Of a stretch of DNA of 64,000 bases, positions 62,780-64,000 are shown piece by piece. Source of the stretch: Hyphomicrobiales bacterium (GTDB taxonomy: Bacteria > Pseudomonadota > Alphaproteobacteria > Rhizobiales > Rhizobiaceae); the NCBI GenBank assembly GCA_900469625.1, contig UBXV01000001.1:1-64000 (forward strand), read 5' to 3'. The translations under genes and the position numbers were made by a program. The first letter of the stretch is position 1. Each line of letters opens with the position of its first letter. Below the pieces are notes generated by a model, which ran no database searches, had not been told where the DNA came from, and saw only the letters and a program-made list of their open reading frames with translations.

Positions 62780-64000
62780 ATGGAAAGTGGCGCACCGCTC
62801 TTTCGCATGGAAGGGATATCGAAACGCTATGGCGGTGTTCGGGCACTTGAAAACGCCGAGCTGTCGGTGAGGGCGGGCGCCATCCATGCCGTTCTCGGCG
62901 AGAACGGCGCCGGCAAGTCGACCCTCATCAAGATCATGGCAGGCGTTGTGGCTCCGGACGATGGGCGCATGACACTGGACGGGAAGCCGGTGGAGTTCGC
63001 TTCGCCGGCCGCGGCCAACGCTGCCGGCATCGTCTCGGTGTTTCAGGAGCTTTCGCTGATCCCTGAACTCAGCGTCGCCGACAACATCATCATCTCCAAT
63101 CCGCCGACGCGGTTCGGCATGATCGACCGCAGGGCCCAGCGGCGTCTCGCTGAGGAGGCATTGGCGCGCGCCGGTGCTGAAGACATCCACCCCCTGGCGC
63201 TGGTCAAGGACTTGCCGCTGTCGCGCAAGCAGATCGTCGAGATCGCCAAGGCGCTGGCCCGCAAGCCACGCATCCTCATTCTCGACGAAGCGACATCGGC
63301 GCTGACGGCGGCGGATGTATCCAAGGTCTTCGCGGTGCTGAAGCGATTGCGCGCGGAAGGGTTGGCGCTGCTTTACATTTCGCATCGCATGAACGAAATC
63401 GCCGAACTCGCGGACGATTGCACAGTGTTTCGCAACGGAAGCAAGGTTGCGAGCTATGCCGCGGGCACCAGGAGCGACACGGAGGTCATCCAGATGATGA
63501 TCGGCCGTGAGTATCATAGTGTCTATCCGCCAAAACCCGATCAGCCTCTGCAGGCAGAGTCGGTGCTCCAGGCACAAAGTCTCTCCTGGGCGGACCGCCT
63601 GCACGACATCTCCTTTTCGCTCCATGCCGGTGAAATCGTAGGCCTCGGCGGGCTGGATGGGCAAGGCCAGCGCGACCTGCTCCTGGCGCTGTTCGGGGTT
63701 CTGCGCGGGCTGCGCGGCAGGGTGCTTGTCGATGGCCGTCCGGTTCGCATCGCCAGCCCCGCGCAGGCGCGCCAGCTCGGCATCGGCATGGCGCTTATCC
63801 CCGAGGATCGCAAGACCGAAGGGCTGATGCTGCCGATGACGGTGCGTGAAAATCTTTCGCTCGCGTCTCTCGATCGCCTGACGCGCGCCGGGGTCATCGA
63901 CAGCGCGAAGGAGGACGACATCATCGACCGCGTGATGACGCTGCTTGCCATCAAGGCGGGTAACATCGACGCGCCTGTCGCGGCGCTGTCCGGGGGCAAC
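62780..64000 (+). CDS. Ribose-type sugar ABC transporter ATPase, partial (runs off the window)
   Basis: The first 407 residues of a tandem-domain ATPase of the RbsA/MglA group, normally about 500. First domain: Walker A GENGAGKST near 43-51, Q-loop VFQELSLIPELSV, and Walker B ILILDEATSALT near 173-184; its signature is PLSRKQ rather than the usual LSGGQ form, as in many RbsA proteins. The second domain is degenerate at Walker A (GLDGQGQRD) and reaches LSGGN at the window end. GGAG precedes ATG 62780. Confidence 0.93.
   Translation, partial: MESGAPLFRMEGISKRYGGVRALENAELSVRAGAIHAVLGENGAGKSTLIKIMAGVVAPDDGRMTLDGKPVEFASPAAANAAGIVSVFQELSLIPELSVADNIIISNPPTRFGMIDRRAQRRLAEEALARAGAEDIHPLALVKDLPLSRKQIVEIAKALARKPRILILDEATSALTAADVSKVFAVLKRLRAEGLALLYISHRMNEIAELADDCTVFRNGSKVASYAAGTRSDTEVIQMMIGREYHSVYPPKPDQPLQAESVLQAQSLSWADRLHDISFSLHAGEIVGLGGLDGQGQRDLLLALFGVLRGLRGRVLVDGRPVRIASPAQARQLGIGMALIPEDRKTEGLMLPMTVRENLSLASLDRLTRAGVIDSAKEDDIIDRVMTLLAIKAGNIDAPVAALSGGN

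Overview
The window looks like chromosomal or megaplasmid DNA of a Rhizobiales alphaproteobacterium, most likely Rhizobiaceae (Rhizobium/Ensifer/Sinorhizobium type). The evidence is high GC, dense operons with ATGA/GTGA start-stop overlaps, many ABC and TRAP uptake systems, paired L,D-transpeptidases, an IalB-like protein and a non-phosphorylative L-fucose pathway. I saw no rRNA, tRNA, CRISPR array, prophage or complete insertion sequence. Genus assignment is inference.

Layout. 0.5-1.1 kb: a small alpha/beta hydrolase. 1.4-9.1 kb: a sulfonate-sulfur module (ABC importer, flavin reductase, SsuD monooxygenase) flanked by two paralogous FAD/NAD(P) proteins; three of its promoter regions share an ATAAA-TTTATAGAG element. 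9.1-13.9 kb: a six-gene minus-strand operon (MOSC, glutamine amidotransferase, thioredoxin-fold peroxiredoxin, AhpD-like protein, small ORF, MarR regulator with four C-terminal cysteines), divergent from a pseudoazurin gene preceded by an FNR/NnrR-type box, then an MgtC-like protein. 14.1-17.0 kb: MaoC, CoA-transferase and a solute-binding-like protein with no signal peptide.

17.1-29.3 kb: an L-fucose-type locus with a lactonase, an IclR regulator, a four-gene ABC importer, an enolase-superfamily enzyme, mutarotase, Gfo/Idh oxidoreductase, MaoC, BDH2-like SDR, FAH-family hydrolase and L-fuconate dehydratase. Together these can take imported L-fucose through fuconolactone, fuconate and 2-keto-3-deoxyfuconate to pyruvate plus lactate. 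29.5-34.2 kb: a TRAP transporter and a marR-MFS pair. 34.4-44.4 kb: TerC with a structured leader, a three-gene operon (ICMT-like methyltransferase, stand-alone E2-like acyltransferase, SDR fused to a SEC-C motif), envelope lipoproteins, an L,D-transpeptidase, two further SDRs, an FkbM-like methyltransferase, BON and IalB-like proteins.

45.0-48.4 kb: a ProV/W/X-type betaine importer followed by a small HTH protein. 48.6-55.7 kb: GST, Leu/Glu-type dehydrogenase, aldehyde dehydrogenase, RsgA, a LysR remnant, a second L,D-transpeptidase and a phosphodiesterase-family protein. 55.7-59.0 kb: a family-5 solute-binding protein divergent from a MocR regulator that lacks the PLP lysine. 59.0-64.0 kb: a LacI regulator, tautomerase and SMP-30 lactonase divergent from a ribose-type ABC importer whose ATPase runs off the window; two LacI-type palindromes lie in the shared promoter region.

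The strongest candidates for undescribed biology are the methyltransferase/E2-like/SDR-SEC-C operon, the Cys4-MarR plus pseudoazurin redox module, and the cytoplasmic solute-binding-like protein coupled to a CoA-transferase.
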